6,056 bases of DNA, from positions 1-6,056 of the forward strand of contig WRMX01000125.1 of assembly GCA_009776905.1 (NCBI GenBank), written 5' to 3'. Below are positions 4,935 to 6,056 of the stretch, piece after piece; position 1 is the first letter of the stretch, and each line of letters starts with the position of its first letter. This DNA is from Oscillospiraceae bacterium. GTDB taxonomy: Bacteria > Bacillota > Clostridia > Oscillospirales > Oscillospiraceae. The notes below the pieces were generated by a model. It was not told the DNA's origin, ran no database searches, and saw only the letters and a list, made by a program, of their open reading frames with translations. Made by a program: the position numbers and the translations under genes.

Positions 4935-6056
4935 CTAGATTTTGTTTTCGTTGCGGGCGATGATGTCGTTTTGCAGCTCGGGGCTGAGCTCCACGAAGTA
5001 TGCGGAATAGCCCGCGATGCGCACGACCAGGTTATGGTGCTTCCCGGGGTCTTTTTGCGCCTCGCGAAGCGTGTCGGTATCGACGACGTTGTATTGGCAC
5101 TCCATACCGCCGTCTTCAAAGAAAGTCTTTGTCATGTCCGCAAGCTTTTGGATTCCGCCATCGTTCGAAAGCACGGATGGGTGCATACGCAGGTTGACGG
5201 CCATTCCGTCCATAAAGCGCGTATGGTCGAAACAGCATGTAGACTGGAATACAGCGGTCGGGCCGTTCAGATCCCTAGCCTGCGCGGGACTCATGGCATC
5301 CGCAATTGGCTCGCCGGTCTTGCGGCCATCGGGCGTCGCCCAAGTGAACTCGCCCTGGTTGATGTGGTCCGCTGCGCCGTACATGCCGGCTTTGTAGACC
5401 TTGGACCTCTGGCTCGACACCTCAGTGCAAAGCTGATAATACAAGTCAATGACGAATTTCAATTCCATATCGGCATATGGATCCGCATTGCCATAATGCG
5501 GCACCTCTGAAATGACTTGCTGGCGAAGAGGTTCATAACCCTCCCAGTTGGCCATTACGGCATCATAGAGCTCGCGCGTTGTGCAAAGCTTTTTGTCGAA
5601 GCACATATACTTGATCGTTGACAAGCAATCGGCAATCGTGGCAAGCCCTGTCGCCGTGCCGCCGTAGGAGTTGTATTTAGCACCGCCGGCGGAGACGTCC
5701 ATGCCCTTTTCCATGCAACCTGTCGTGGATATTGACAGATTCGGGAAGGGGAAGTGGGATGCCTGTTGATATTCGGCATAGTTATTGATGGTGACATACC
5801 ATTTGAAGAGCCATCTGCCGAGTTTTTCATATGCCGCGCGTACTTCCTCTATGGAGTTCATCTCGTAGAGGTAGCCGGACCGCAGGTGCTCAGGTGCTTG
5901 TTTCCCATTCATCGGGTTGATCCCATCGTTGATTGCCATCAGCAGCACGACGCCCCAATAGAGGCTGGCATGCGTCATGCCCATCCCATTAGGCGCGGGG
6001 TAGTCATTGCCGCTGCCGACGATTTCCTGGCAGCCGATGAGGCTATAATCACGCGC
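4935..6056 (-). CDS. Glycyl radical enzyme, C-terminal part (GCxE class)
   Basis: The last 373 residues are visible and the gene continues beyond the right edge; the Met codon at 5984 is internal, because the frame stays open to 6056 with conserved sequence. The first visible residues read DYSLIGCQE: Cys9 of the fragment (6032-6030) is the thiyl-radical cysteine, followed at +2 by Glu. The C terminus has VVRIAGYSAYF, with the radical-bearing glycine at codon 5012-5010, and ends 24 residues later, so this end is intact. Other family blocks are TTGCMEKGMDVSAGGAKYNSYGG, ATPDGRKTGEPIADAMSPAQ and GPTAVFQS. The GCxE motif excludes true pyruvate formate-lyase, which has adjacent cysteines. The 340-residue Cys-Gly spacing is nearer the dehydratase/C-N/C-S lyase branch than the longer spacing of arylacetate decarboxylases, but the substrate remains unknown. 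Such enzymes need a radical-SAM activase; none is encoded downstream here. Confidence 0.93.
   Translation of the reverse strand, partial: ARDYSLIGCQEIVGSGNDYPAPNGMGMTHASLYWGVVLLMAINDGINPMNGKQAPEHLRSGYLYEMNSIEEVRAAYEKLGRWLFKWYVTINNYAEYQQASHFPFPNLSISTTGCMEKGMDVSAGGAKYNSYGGTATGLATIADCLSTIKYMCFDKKLCTTRELYDAVMANWEGYEPLRQQVISEVPHYGNADPYADMELKFVIDLYYQLCTEVSSQRSKVYKAGMYGAADHINQGEFTWATPDGRKTGEPIADAMSPAQARDLNGPTAVFQSTCCFDHTRFMDGMAVNLRMHPSVLSNDGGIQKLADMTKTFFEDGGMECQYNVVDTDTLREAQKDPGKHHNLVVRIAGYSAYFVELSPELQNDIIARNENKI

Noticed and set aside
4914..5510. + strand open frames within the glycyl radical enzyme region
   Set aside because: They lie opposite a strongly conserved - strand gene whose motifs run continuously; the + frames show no domain and no ribosome binding site.
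4935..6056. Naming the enzyme pflB (pyruvate formate-lyase)
   Set aside because: The radical cysteine is in GCQE and not in the adjacent Cys-Cys pair of true pyruvate formate-lyase, and the remaining blocks fit the wider GCxE group.

Overview
The window looks like accessory chromosome of an anaerobic, probably Bacillota/Clostridia-like bacterium. This rests on an ECF-type thiamine transporter subunit (ThiT) under a TPP riboswitch, a DegV-family protein, an oxygen-sensitive glycyl radical enzyme, a BspA-type leucine-rich-repeat protein, G-rich Shine-Dalgarno sequences and a likely TTG start. No feature fixes a genus, so the taxonomic guess is an inference.

Layout from left to right. Positions 1-360 hold two almost identical tandem copies (period 185 bp, one substitution between them) of a GC-rich, strongly structured repeat. 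The array appears to run off the left edge. Next on the + strand come a membrane-anchored BspA-type LRR protein (448-1917) and a small one-pass membrane protein of unknown function (1968-2471), probably one operon. Convergent to them on the - strand is thiT (2548-3153), preceded by a TPP riboswitch with a terminator-like hairpin. The 3320-3450 region holds two well-formed divergent promoters, one for thiT and one for degV, around a duplicated 28-bp sequence. degV (3548-4447, + strand) follows. Positions 4448-4934 are non-coding: a diverged, inverted copy of the repeat (4472-4666), a 49-nt imperfect hairpin (4697-4745), a perfect 14-bp hairpin (4801-4833) and two degenerate 45-bp tandem repeats. 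The right end is the C-terminal ~373 residues of a glycyl radical enzyme on the - strand (4935-6056 and beyond).

How the parts relate: thiT and its riboswitch form a self-contained thiamine-salvage unit in which TPP should shut off uptake. The LRR protein and its small membrane neighbour look like a surface or envelope pair. The LRR protein has anti-sigma-like topology: cytoplasmic domain with a CxxC, one membrane helix, external LRR domain. DegV is a fatty-acid-binding-fold protein. The glycyl radical enzyme carries GCxE and is not a true pyruvate formate-lyase; its substrate cannot be assigned from this fragment.

The least explained element is the repeat family. Three copies share a conserved A/T-rich ~34-36 nt loop between perfect but sequence-divergent inverted arms. 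The body contains hairpins whose stems differ between copies by compensatory changes while the loop TTCAT is unchanged. Copies in opposite orientation bracket the four central genes.
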